The notes beneath the pieces were generated by a model, which was given only the letters and a program-made list of their open reading frames with translations, did no database searches and was not told the origin of the DNA. Positions 33,462 through 40,759 of a stretch of DNA of 43,627 nucleotides are shown piece after piece. This DNA comes from an uncultured Bacteroidota bacterium (GTDB lineage Bacteria > Bacteroidota > Bacteroidia > Chitinophagales > Saprospiraceae). The number at the start of each line of letters is the position of its first letter. Within the stretch, counting starts at the first letter, position 1. The translations under genes were made by a program, and so were the position numbers. The DNA lies in contig CAIZLM010000263.1 of assembly GCA_903933805.1 (NCBI GenBank), forward strand, positions 1 through 43,627, read 5' to 3'.

Positions 33462-34136
33462 ATGATGCCAAAAATCCAATGCTACGCTGCCTTTTTTTGT
33501 GTTGCCGTCGCAGCATTTTCCTGTCAATCTGATCAGAAAAATCCTGCTGCTGACGTTTTACCCAAAATTGACACCATACGTGTCACCGCAGTGCCCAAAG
33601 AGGGCGCTGTAAACTACATTGTCACGACAGGCGTTGTGACATGGGCAGGAAAAAAGTTTGTGGGAGATGGGCATCAAGGCACCATCGCGGTCGAAAAGGG
33701 CGCCCTGACGGTCAATCAAAATCGCCTAATCAATGGGGTGATTACCCTGGATATGGCATCTATTGCCGTTTCGGACATAGAAGATGCCGGGGAACGGCGC
33801 GATTTGGAATCCCATCTTAAAGACGCGGATTTTTTTGAAGCAGAAAAATACCCCAAGGCGGAATTTGTCATTCGCGAAGTATTGCCCAGCAATGCACCAA
33901 CGTACAACTGGCTTATTGTAGGTGATCTTACCATGAAAGGCAAAACAAATTCCGTGAATATTCCGGTAAAAATGACTTTTGAAGGCCAAAAACTCCGGGC
34001 AGAATCCCCCACTTTTCCCATTATTAGGACACAGTGGGGCGTCAATTTTCGCGCTGGCCTGCTCGGAACCCCAAAGGATAAACTTATAGACGACGTCGTT
34101 TTGCTCAGCCTTACCTTAGAGGCACGGCAGGAGTAA
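33462..34136 (+). CDS. YceI-family lipoprotein
   Basis: A 224-residue exported lipoprotein with lipobox AAFSC (Cys21). The body matches YceI, a lipocalin-like barrel that binds long isoprenoid or lipid chains: VVTWAGKKFVGDGHQGTIAV, GVITLDMASIAVSDI, LESHLKDADFFEAEKYPKAEF, VGDLTMKGKTNSVNIPV and TQWGVNF. The physiological role is not fixed across the family; it often relates to polyprenoid transport or stress. It is monocistronic. Its leader carries MITE copy F, so a long hairpin is expected in the 5' UTR of its mRNA. Confidence 0.93.
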   Translation: MMPKIQCYAAFFCVAVAAFSCQSDQKNPAADVLPKIDTIRVTAVPKEGAVNYIVTTGVVTWAGKKFVGDGHQGTIAVEKGALTVNQNRLINGVITLDMASIAVSDIEDAGERRDLESHLKDADFFEAEKYPKAEFVIREVLPSNAPTYNWLIVGDLTMKGKTNSVNIPVKMTFEGQKLRAESPTFPIIRTQWGVNFRAGLLGTPKDKLIDDVVLLSLTLEARQE

Positions 34137-34143
34137 AGCTGTG

Positions 34144-35259
34144 TCAATTCGGTTTTCGAGCCTTAAAAATGGCTTGTAAAAGCCCGTTGTCAGCCTTGTC
34201 GGAGCCCAATTGCCAAAACATAATGCCGCCCAAGCCTTTTTTTTGCGCGAATTTTGTTTTTGCTTCAACGGACTCGGCATCGTCGAAGGTTGCAAATTCC
34301 TCGCGGGTAGCGCTGTATGCGTATGGTGCTTGTGAAACGGCATCCCGGTAAAATATATAGCCGTCCGCAGGTTTGAAATAGGCGTCAAATTGGTTGTATG
34401 GCACAAATGATTTAAAGGTCCCAGCCTGATAAAGTCCGTTGTCGATGTTTTCAACCCCCACCCACGTACGCGCATAAAACGCCGCACCAATCACTATCTT
34501 GGATGCCGGTACGCCGCGCGACAGCAGCGATTGCACACCATGCTGAACCGATGATTCCTGTTTTTCGCTGGACATCAGTGGCGTGTGATGGCCGGTCACT
34601 TTACTGTAACCATTCACCAAGTCGTAACTCATTAAATTTACACGGTTGACAAGGGGCATCACTTTTGACCATTCAACGGATTGGTCAAAAAAACTGCCAA
34701 AACCACCCGCAGCAAAGCTGATTTCGGGCGTTTTACCCAATATTTTACGCAATTCCTGTACCAACATCGTGAAATGCTGCTTGTCTTCTAATTTGTAGGT
34801 ATGCCCCGGGTAACCCTCAATGCCAGGGTACTCCCAGTCAAGGTCTATTCCGTCGGCCCCATACATATCCAAGATCTGCTTCACCGACAAAGCAAATTCC
34901 TGACGTCCTGACGCACTGGAAAATACGTCCGAACATTCCGCGCATCCACCCCATCCGCCAAGTGACAATAGGATTTTAAGCCCAGGGTGTTGTCGCTTTA
35001 GCCCCACAAGTTGTCGGATGACCAGGCTGTCACCCGCGTTGTCTACCGCCATCTGATTGCCCCGTAAGTGGCAGAAGCAAAAAATAACCTGTGACAAGTG
35101 GTCCCATTGGTATTTTGTAAGATCCGAGCCATTCCCACTGTAATAGGCGATAACATCAAAATTACGTTCTGAATTTCCGATTATTTGTGTTGTCTTGCAA
35201 GCATTGAAGGCGAAAAACAGCATTGTAAAGCTCAACAACTGGAGGTGTTTTATTTTCAT
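34144..35259 (-). CDS. GH18-family glycoside hydrolase lipoprotein (chitinase-like)
   Basis: A 371-residue lipoprotein. The ATG at 35259 (MKIKHLQLL) places a lipobox FNAC at Cys21; an upstream in-frame ATG at 35346 would hide it. The TIM-barrel signatures are ILLSLGGWGG (strand 3) and DGIDLDWEYPG (strand 4), i.e. DxxDxDxE with catalytic acid E143. Later come NLMSYDLVNG and GGIMFWQLGSDKADNGLL. GH18 enzymes cleave beta-1,4-linked GlcNAc polymers such as chitin or related glycans by a substrate-assisted mechanism. There is no carbohydrate-binding module and no nearby SusCD, so it is more likely a surface or periplasmic housekeeping activity than a PUL member. It converges on yceI, whose stop is 7 bp away. 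Confidence 0.92.
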   Translation of the reverse strand: MKIKHLQLLSFTMLFFAFNACKTTQIIGNSERNFDVIAYYSGNGSDLTKYQWDHLSQVIFCFCHLRGNQMAVDNAGDSLVIRQLVGLKRQHPGLKILLSLGGWGGCAECSDVFSSASGRQEFALSVKQILDMYGADGIDLDWEYPGIEGYPGHTYKLEDKQHFTMLVQELRKILGKTPEISFAAGGFGSFFDQSVEWSKVMPLVNRVNLMSYDLVNGYSKVTGHHTPLMSSEKQESSVQHGVQSLLSRGVPASKIVIGAAFYARTWVGVENIDNGLYQAGTFKSFVPYNQFDAYFKPADGYIFYRDAVSQAPYAYSATREEFATFDDAESVEAKTKFAQKKGLGGIMFWQLGSDKADNGLLQAIFKARKPN

Positions 35260-35309
35260 AACCAAAAAATTGGGCGTTGTCTGGAGGTGGAAGCGCAATA
35301 ATTTTTTTG

Positions 35310-35317
35310 CAAATGTA
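35310..35317 (-). promoter_or_regulatory. -7 box TACATTTG for the GH18 gene
   Basis: A minus-strand TAnnTTTG match 51 bp upstream of the ATG at 35259. Confidence 0.45.
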
Positions 35318-35425
35318 CAGCTTCGGGTAATACAGCCCTGCTGCAAAGAAATAACATCAACAAATAACAGACCTGTTTTAGCGGATAAATTTGTCGTTTT
35401 TATTCTTTATGTGACAAATACTAAC

Positions 35426-35433
35426 TACCTTTG
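35426..35433 (+). promoter_or_regulatory. -7 box TACCTTTG for rpsA
   Basis: A TAnnTTTG match that would give an rpsA leader of about 125 nt. Confidence 0.5.
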
Positions 35434-35487
35434 CGCCCGCTTTTCGCGAGGAAGCTTACCAAATATTATTTCTTCGTGAGACTGCAA

Positions 35488-35506
35488 GGGGCAAAGGCTT
35501 CGCCCC
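35488..35506 (+). promoter_or_regulatory. Hairpin in the rpsA leader
   Basis: GGGGCAAAGGCTTCGCCCC folds with a GGGGC/GCCCC stem and inner AAG/CTT pairs. It lies between the rpsA promoter and ATG and could be an autoregulatory site; no known S1 operator was recognised. Confidence 0.35.
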
Positions 35507-35565
35507 GATGTGGAGCCCAAATTAATGTCAAAAGACAAAAAGCCTCAATTTAACCACTTAGCAAT

Positions 35566-37611
35566 ATGTTACTTGACGAAGAAAAAGAAATCAACAACGA
35601 ACAAGAAGAAGTGTCTTCTGCGGCGGAGGAAACAGTGGCTGAAGAAACAGCAGCTGTAGAACCTGTTGAGCAAACGCCTGAAGCTGTAGTCGTTGAAGAA
35701 ACGCCTGCACCAGCGGTTGTAGCGGAAGCAGTGGTAGCGCCAGCGCCTGTAGCGCCAGCTCCTCCCAAAGCAAAAGCCCCCGTCGTTGTAGAAGAAGAGG
35801 AAGAGGAAGTTGAACTCCCTGTTTTTGTAGAGGTTCAGACTGGTGGCGCACACGATGACTTCAACTGGAGCATCGACAAACGCGGCACGCTTCACTACCC
35901 CGCAGCAGAACACGCTGCTATGTTGAAGGAGTATGACGCTACCCTCAGCAATGTGGTTGAAAACGAAATCATCACCGGACGCGTGAGCGCTATCAGCGGT
36001 GGAGATGTCGTGCTCGATATCAACTACAAAAGTGATGGTCTTATTTCACTCAATGAATTCCGGGACATTCCAGGTCTTCAGCAGGGTGATCAGGTAGAAG
36101 TGTACGTTGAAAGCCAAGAGGACAGCCAAGGCCAACTCGGCCTTTCCCGTCGCAAAGCAAAAATCCTCCGCGCCTGGGAAAGCATCGTCGATTCTTTCAA
36201 AAATGGCACCATTATTCGTGGCTCCGTTATCAGCAAAACCAAGGGCGGTCTTATTGTTGATTGCAATGGCTTGGAAACATTCCTTCCAGGTTCACAAATT
36301 GACATCAAACCAGTCATTGACTACGATCAGTACGTAGGCAAAATGATGGAATTCAAAGTTGTTAAAGTCAACGAACAAATCAAGAATGCTGTGGTGAGCC
36401 ACAAGGCCTTGATCGAAAGCGATTTGGCTGAACAACGCGAACAAATCCTGGGTAGCCTTGAAAAAGGCCAAGTATTGGAAGGTATCGTTAAAAACATCAC
36501 TGATTTCGGCGCATTCCTTGACCTGGGCGGCGTTGACGGCCTGCTTTACATCACAGACATCAGCTGGGGCCGTATCGGTCACCCAAGTGAAGTCCTCGCC
36601 CTCAACCAACGCATCAACGTGGTGGTGCTCGACTTCGACGAAAACAAGAAGCGTATCAGCCTCGGCCTCAAACAACTCACCCCGCATCCATGGGATGTCC
36701 TTTCCGCTGAAATCGGCGAAGGCTCTATCGTGAAAGGTAAAATCGTGAACATTGAAGACTATGGCGCATTTGTTGAAATTCAACCTGGCGTTGAAGGCCT
36801 GATCCACGTGAGTGAAATCACTTGGGGCAACCAAAGTGTCCATGCCAAGGAATTCTTCAAATTGGGTCAGGAAATCGAAGCCCGCGTGGTGACCATCGAC
36901 CGCGGAGACCGCAAAATGTCCCTGTCTGTTAAACAATTGACGTCCGATCCATGGAGCGATATTGAAGACCGTTTCCCGGTCGGAACCCGCTTTACCGGTA
37001 CCGTTAAAAATATCACCAACTACGGTATTTTCGTCGAATTGACGGAAGGGGTAGGTGGTATGGTCCACATCAGCGACTTGTCTTGGACAAAACGCTACGC
37101 GCACCCAAGTGAATTTGCCAAGCCTGGCAGCGAATTGGAGGTTGTGGTCCTGGATATCGACAAAGACAAACGCCAAATCAGCCTCGGACACAAGCAAATC
37201 TTGGAAAATCCTTGGGATGCTTTCGAAGCAATCTTCCCCGTTGGTTCTTACCACGAAGCTACTGTCCTGAAACGCGACGATAAAGGTGCTACCTTCCAAA
37301 TGCCCCACGGACTCGAAGCTTTCGGCCCTGCCAAACACATCCGCAAGGAAGATGGCAATCAAGCCGATGTGGCTGACGTGCTCACGGTGAAAGTCATCGA
37401 ATTCAACAAAGACGAACGCCGCCTCTTGGTGTCTCACACACGCTATGTGGAGGATTTGAAATACAAAGCTGAAGCAGTTGTGAAAGCGGAACGTTTCAAA
37501 GAAGAAGGTGAAAATCAGACAGCTATCAAAGAAGTGCAGAAAAGCGTCGAGAAAGAAACCCTCGGTGATTTGGCTTCACTCGCAGCCTTGAAGGATATTC
37601 TGGAGAAGTAA
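35566..37611 (+). CDS. rpsA: 30S ribosomal protein S1
   Basis: A 681-residue protein with six S1 (OB-fold) repeats beginning at about residues 125, 215, 300, 385, 470 and 560. Repeats 3-5 are the most canonical: [40 protein letters not shown] and [20 protein letters not shown], each ending [16 protein letters not shown] or ISLGHKQI. S1 binds mRNA on the 30S subunit and unfolds leaders, and matters in Bacteroidota, where Shine-Dalgarno pairing is weak. Residues 1-85 form an Ala/Val/Pro/Glu-rich low-complexity extension with two EEEEE-like runs, then [10 protein letters not shown] as in other Bacteroidota S1 proteins. Codon use is markedly biased toward C-ending codons, as expected for high expression. 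A terminator follows. Confidence 0.96.
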   Translation: MLLDEEKEINNEQEEVSSAAEETVAEETAAVEPVEQTPEAVVVEETPAPAVVAEAVVAPAPVAPAPPKAKAPVVVEEEEEEVELPVFVEVQTGGAHDDFNWSIDKRGTLHYPAAEHAAMLKEYDATLSNVVENEIITGRVSAISGGDVVLDINYKSDGLISLNEFRDIPGLQQGDQVEVYVESQEDSQGQLGLSRRKAKILRAWESIVDSFKNGTIIRGSVISKTKGGLIVDCNGLETFLPGSQIDIKPVIDYDQYVGKMMEFKVVKVNEQIKNAVVSHKALIESDLAEQREQILGSLEKGQVLEGIVKNITDFGAFLDLGGVDGLLYITDISWGRIGHPSEVLALNQRINVVVLDFDENKKRISLGLKQLTPHPWDVLSAEIGEGSIVKGKIVNIEDYGAFVEIQPGVEGLIHVSEITWGNQSVHAKEFFKLGQEIEARVVTIDRGDRKMSLSVKQLTSDPWSDIEDRFPVGTRFTGTVKNITNYGIFVELTEGVGGMVHISDLSWTKRYAHPSEFAKPGSELEVVVLDIDKDKRQISLGHKQILENPWDAFEAIFPVGSYHEATVLKRDDKGATFQMPHGLEAFGPAKHIRKEDGNQADVADVLTVKVIEFNKDERRLLVSHTRYVEDLKYKAEAVVKAERFKEEGENQTAIKEVQKSVEKETLGDLASLAALKDILEK

Positions 37612-37638
37612 TTCCCCGCTGACTTTCAACAATTATAT

Positions 37639-37682
37639 GGAATCCCCGCGCCGATTTGTTCGGTCGCGGGGATTCCTTTTAT
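37639..37682 (+). terminator. Rho-independent terminator of rpsA
   Basis: A 12-bp perfect stem GGAATCCCCGCG/CGCGGGGATTCC with a 14-nt loop, followed by TTTTATT. Confidence 0.9.
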
Positions 37683-37685
37683 TCA

Positions 37686-37792
37686 GATGGTCGCGCCTGA
37701 GACAAAGAGCATTTTTGCCGACAAATAGCAAACCAAACGGTAAAAAAAGCGCGAAGTATGGCGGAAAATCGCCCCTTTTTAAGCCAAACAGC
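37686..37792 (+). mobile_element. Palindromic MITE, copy H (decayed long form)
   Basis: GATGGTCGCGCCTGAGACAA and GCGAAGTATGGCGGAAAATC match internal parts of the long form, but both terminal GTAAC ends and the central palindrome are lost. It follows the rpsA terminator. Confidence 0.65.
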
Positions 37793-37865
37793 GCAAGGGA
37801 TTAGCGTGGGTAGGCGGGGATCTTTAACGCCATTGAAATTGGTTGCGCATTACCCACCAAATACA

Positions 37866-38744
37866 TCACGCTTTCTCTCCCGCCAAATACTTCGCCTGTC
37901 CAACCCAGTCTTCCTGAAAAACCTTGCCGGGACTCATCCCCAGTGCGCGTGAAAAAGCAATGACAGCATCATCGTCCCAGCGACTTATTTGTGCAAAGGC
38001 GTGTACGCCCAGTGATCTCAATTTTTGTTCTGCAACAGGCGTTAATCCCCGGATCATTTTCAGGTCATCGGTGTGCTCAGGTGCAGCAGGACCACCTTTT
38101 TTGGCGCCTCGGTTGCTTGGCTTGTCGCTCAATGCAGCGATATTCAGTAAATCCCGCTGCAACGATCCTATCTCTTGTCTGGCAGCGGCAAGTTGCTCGC
38201 GCAGGGTATTGCGTTCATGGTCAAGTCTTTTAGAGGCTTGTTCATACGTTACAAGTTGTTCTTGCATGGCCTTAAAATCGCGGTACAATGTTTCCCAAGC
38301 GGCCAAATCCTGTCGAGCAAGTTCCAACGACGCACTGAGTTGCGTATTTTTCAACCGCAAACTTTCGGCAAGTGTCTCCAGTGCTGTTACTTTTTGTAAA
38401 AACTGGCTGGCGTTGGCCTCTGCCCGTTCAATGCGTGCCGATGCTATTTGTGCATCCGGGAGGAGCGACATGCGTTCGTTTTCAAGCACTTGCACCTGAC
38501 CTTGAAAATGGTGTAACTCCAGTGAAACCCGCCGAAAATCAGCCTCCCGTATGTCATACTGATGCTTTACATGGGTGTAAAGGCGCGCAAGGGTGTTTTT
38601 TTCTTGTTCTATCCGTGAAAGCACCTTCCGCACATCCTTCTCGGAGGTGTTGGCACGCAGCGACCAACCAATGATCGTCCCTGACATGGTAAAAATTGCC
38701 CACATCAACCAATAAAAAACCGGATCTTGCAGTAGATCACCCAT
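37866..38744 (-). CDS. Membrane-anchored coiled-coil protein with C-terminal HhH domain
   Basis: A protein of about 292 residues. Starting at the ATG at 38744 (MGDLLQDPV) gives an N-terminal transmembrane helix (FYWLMWAIFTMSGTIIGW). An earlier ATG (38822) would add 26 residues. Next is a long coiled coil, about residues 30-210, with heptad-like Leu/Ala and many Glu/Gln/Arg. The C-terminal ~65 residues (DDLKMIRGLTPVAEQKLRSL...QISRWDDDAVIAFSRALGM) form a helix-hairpin-helix domain like those annotated as flap-endonuclease-like 5' nuclease. Such HhH tails bind DNA or proteins without necessarily having nuclease activity. The topology suggests a membrane-tethered nucleoid or cell-division related scaffold, but no function is assigned. 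A TACTTTTG promoter box lies about 98 bp upstream. Confidence 0.75.
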   Translation of the reverse strand: MGDLLQDPVFYWLMWAIFTMSGTIIGWSLRANTSEKDVRKVLSRIEQEKNTLARLYTHVKHQYDIREADFRRVSLELHHFQGQVQVLENERMSLLPDAQIASARIERAEANASQFLQKVTALETLAESLRLKNTQLSASLELARQDLAAWETLYRDFKAMQEQLVTYEQASKRLDHERNTLREQLAAARQEIGSLQRDLLNIAALSDKPSNRGAKKGGPAAPEHTDDLKMIRGLTPVAEQKLRSLGVHAFAQISRWDDDAVIAFSRALGMSPGKVFQEDWVGQAKYLAGEKA

Positions 38745-38841
38745 GAACGGCGTGTTTGATGGTGTTTCGTACGGATGTTTGTTTTGTGCCTTGATATCTA
38801 CTACAACGGTATTGCAATGCACAATCGTTTTTGATAATGCC

Positions 38842-38849
38842 CAAAAGTA
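38842..38849 (-). promoter_or_regulatory. -7 box TACTTTTG for the coiled-coil/HhH gene
   Basis: A perfect minus-strand TAnnTTTG match. The AT-rich stretch from 38850 to 39006 beyond it holds nothing else I recognise. Confidence 0.45.
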
Positions 38850-39006
38850 GCATATTATATCCCTTTTTTAATCGTTTTTTGTGGCCGCTGTTGTGACCGG
38901 ACTATTATTTTTTTCCAATTTTTCTTTAAAATAGTTCCCGATTGTATATGATTTTAATGTGACTCAATTTGCTAAGTTATTGTGAATCAGATTTTTAAAT
39001 AAGGTT

Positions 39007-39171
39007 GTAACTGGTTAGCGTGGTCGCGTCTGAGACAAAAGTAATGGCCATTTTTTGCGAGACGAAGCAGATTTTTGTAGGCCGTAGCAGCTGCTACGGT
39101 CAAAAAAATCTGCGAAATCTGGCGGAAAATCGGCCTTTTTGGGCCAGACAGCTTGCCACCTAACCAGTTAC
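39007..39171 (+). mobile_element. Palindromic MITE, copy G (long form)
   Basis: It starts GTAACTGGTTAGCGTGGTCG and ends GCCACCTAACCAGTTAC. The central palindrome GCCGTAGCAGCTGCTACGGT is nested in CAGATTTTTG/CAAAAAAATCTG. It is the best-preserved long copy, but the flanks (ATAAGGTT, TAAAAAAC) give no target duplication. It lies 88 bp before the D15-like gene. Confidence 0.88.
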
Positions 39172-39259
39172 TAAAAAACACATCTTTTTGTAGCCATAAA
39201 AATACCAAAAAGAAAGGGCACACCGATTTGGGAGCTCTTGGCAATTGGGCGGTAGAAAT

Positions 39260-40699
39260 ATGAGATTACACCTTAAAAAAATAATGTTTAGCCTGATTTT
39301 TTCTGCTGTCGGCATTGTCAGCCTTGCGCAGGTTTTGCAGGCACAACCCGATTCTATGCCATCGAGTTGGCGCTTGATCGAGCGAATTCTCGTGACAGGC
39401 AATAAAAACACACGTACGGCCACCATCCTTCGAGAACTGTCGTTTGCCGTAGGCGATTCAATATTGCCATCTGATCTGCATCCGGCCTTTGAACGAAACC
39501 GACTCAGACTGATGAACTTGGGTATTTTTTCCAACGTCATCATAACAATTGACGACGTTGGAACATCCAACCGTATTGCTATCAACATCGCCGTGACGGA
39601 AAGTTGGTACGTGTTGCCGGTACCGCTGCTGTCCATTGCTGACCGCAATTTTAATGTTTGGTGGCATGAATTCAACCACTCTTTCAAACGGGTAAACTAT
39701 GGCATCGATTGGACCCAACTCAATCCAACGGGTCGTGCAGATGCACTAAAAGCAAAAGCCCAGTTCGGTTACACCAATCGCTATGAACTCCAGTATCGTT
39801 CCCCCAGCCTCAATCGCCGCAGAACCCTCGGCTTTGAAACCAGTATTGCCTACAGCAGGGCCCATGAAGTAGCCTTTAACACTGTCGGAAACAAACTCCA
39901 ATTTCTAAAATTTCCGGCAACATGGCTTGTCGAACAGGTCTATATTGCCGGAACATTTACCGCTCGTCCAAAGTATTTTACAACACAATCGCTGACGCTC
40001 GAATACCGCGACAACCGTATCGCAGATACCATTTACAAGTACCTGAATCCCAATTTTTTCCTACACGGTGCGTCAAGACAACGCCACAGCAGCATTATTT
40101 ATGGTATAACACTGGATCATCGCGACATAATACCTTATCCCTTGAACGGATGGCGTGCCATCGGGGAATTGCGTTGGAATGGGTTGTTGCCAAGCGATGA
40201 TCTACAGGTAGGACGCCTGTTCGGCCAGTTGGACCAGTATGTGTCCTTCGCCAAATGGCTCAGCCTGGAAATGGTGGTCAAGGGGCGATTTACCTACCCG
40301 CGCCGTCAGTTGCCCTGGAGCAACAACCAAGGTTTGGGGTATGGTGGGAATTTCGTCCGGGGATTTGAATATTATGTCGTAGATGGGTTGGATTTCGCTG
40401 TGTTCCGTACGTCTTGGCATCTCCGACTCCTGTCAAAAGAATTTATGCTGGGGAAACTGATGCCTGCCAAAGCGTACCGAATCTTACCCCTCAGTATTTA
40501 CCTAGCCTTTAATACCGACACCGGATGGGCCAATGACCCCTACTATTACGCCCGAAATCCACTCGCCAACCGCGTCTTGCTGGGGTATGGCCCAGGGTTG
40601 GATGTGGTGGCATGGTACAACAAAACCATCCGGCTCGAATGGAGCTGGAATGACCTGGGTGAACAAGGTTTTTTTCTGCGCATCAATGCAGGTTTTTAG
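39260..40699 (+). CDS. D15/BamA-superfamily outer-membrane protein with one POTRA domain
   Basis: A protein of about 479 residues. The ATG at 39260 (MRLHLKKIMF) gives a signal peptide ending VLQAQ; the ATG at 39245 adds only five residues. Residues ~35-115 form one POTRA-like domain: IERILVTGNKNTRTATILRE...LRLMNLGIFSNVIITID. A beta-barrel of the bacterial surface antigen type follows (LGFETSIAYSRAH, LTLDHRDIIPYPLNGW, GFEYYVVDG) and ends with the aromatic strand FFLRINAGF. A single POTRA domain is fewer than in BamA (five) or TamA (three). It could be an insertion or translocation factor or a surface antigen; no partner is adjacent. Confidence 0.8.
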   Translation: MRLHLKKIMFSLIFSAVGIVSLAQVLQAQPDSMPSSWRLIERILVTGNKNTRTATILRELSFAVGDSILPSDLHPAFERNRLRLMNLGIFSNVIITIDDVGTSNRIAINIAVTESWYVLPVPLLSIADRNFNVWWHEFNHSFKRVNYGIDWTQLNPTGRADALKAKAQFGYTNRYELQYRSPSLNRRRTLGFETSIAYSRAHEVAFNTVGNKLQFLKFPATWLVEQVYIAGTFTARPKYFTTQSLTLEYRDNRIADTIYKYLNPNFFLHGASRQRHSSIIYGITLDHRDIIPYPLNGWRAIGELRWNGLLPSDDLQVGRLFGQLDQYVSFAKWLSLEMVVKGRFTYPRRQLPWSNNQGLGYGGNFVRGFEYYVVDGLDFAVFRTSWHLRLLSKEFMLGKLMPAKAYRILPLSIYLAFNTDTGWANDPYYYARNPLANRVLLGYGPGLDVVAWYNKTIRLEWSWNDLGEQGFFLRINAGF

Positions 40700-40759
40700 C
40701 CCGCACTCTCCGCATCCGATCGAGTGTTGAATCAACCAAACACGGGCACGACTTAGCAA

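Noticed and set aside
36292-37437. A 381-residue open frame antisense to rpsA, and similar long antisense frames (for example 3388-3987)
   Set aside because: They mirror strongly codon-biased genes on the opposite strand and show no family motifs, signal peptides or promoters.
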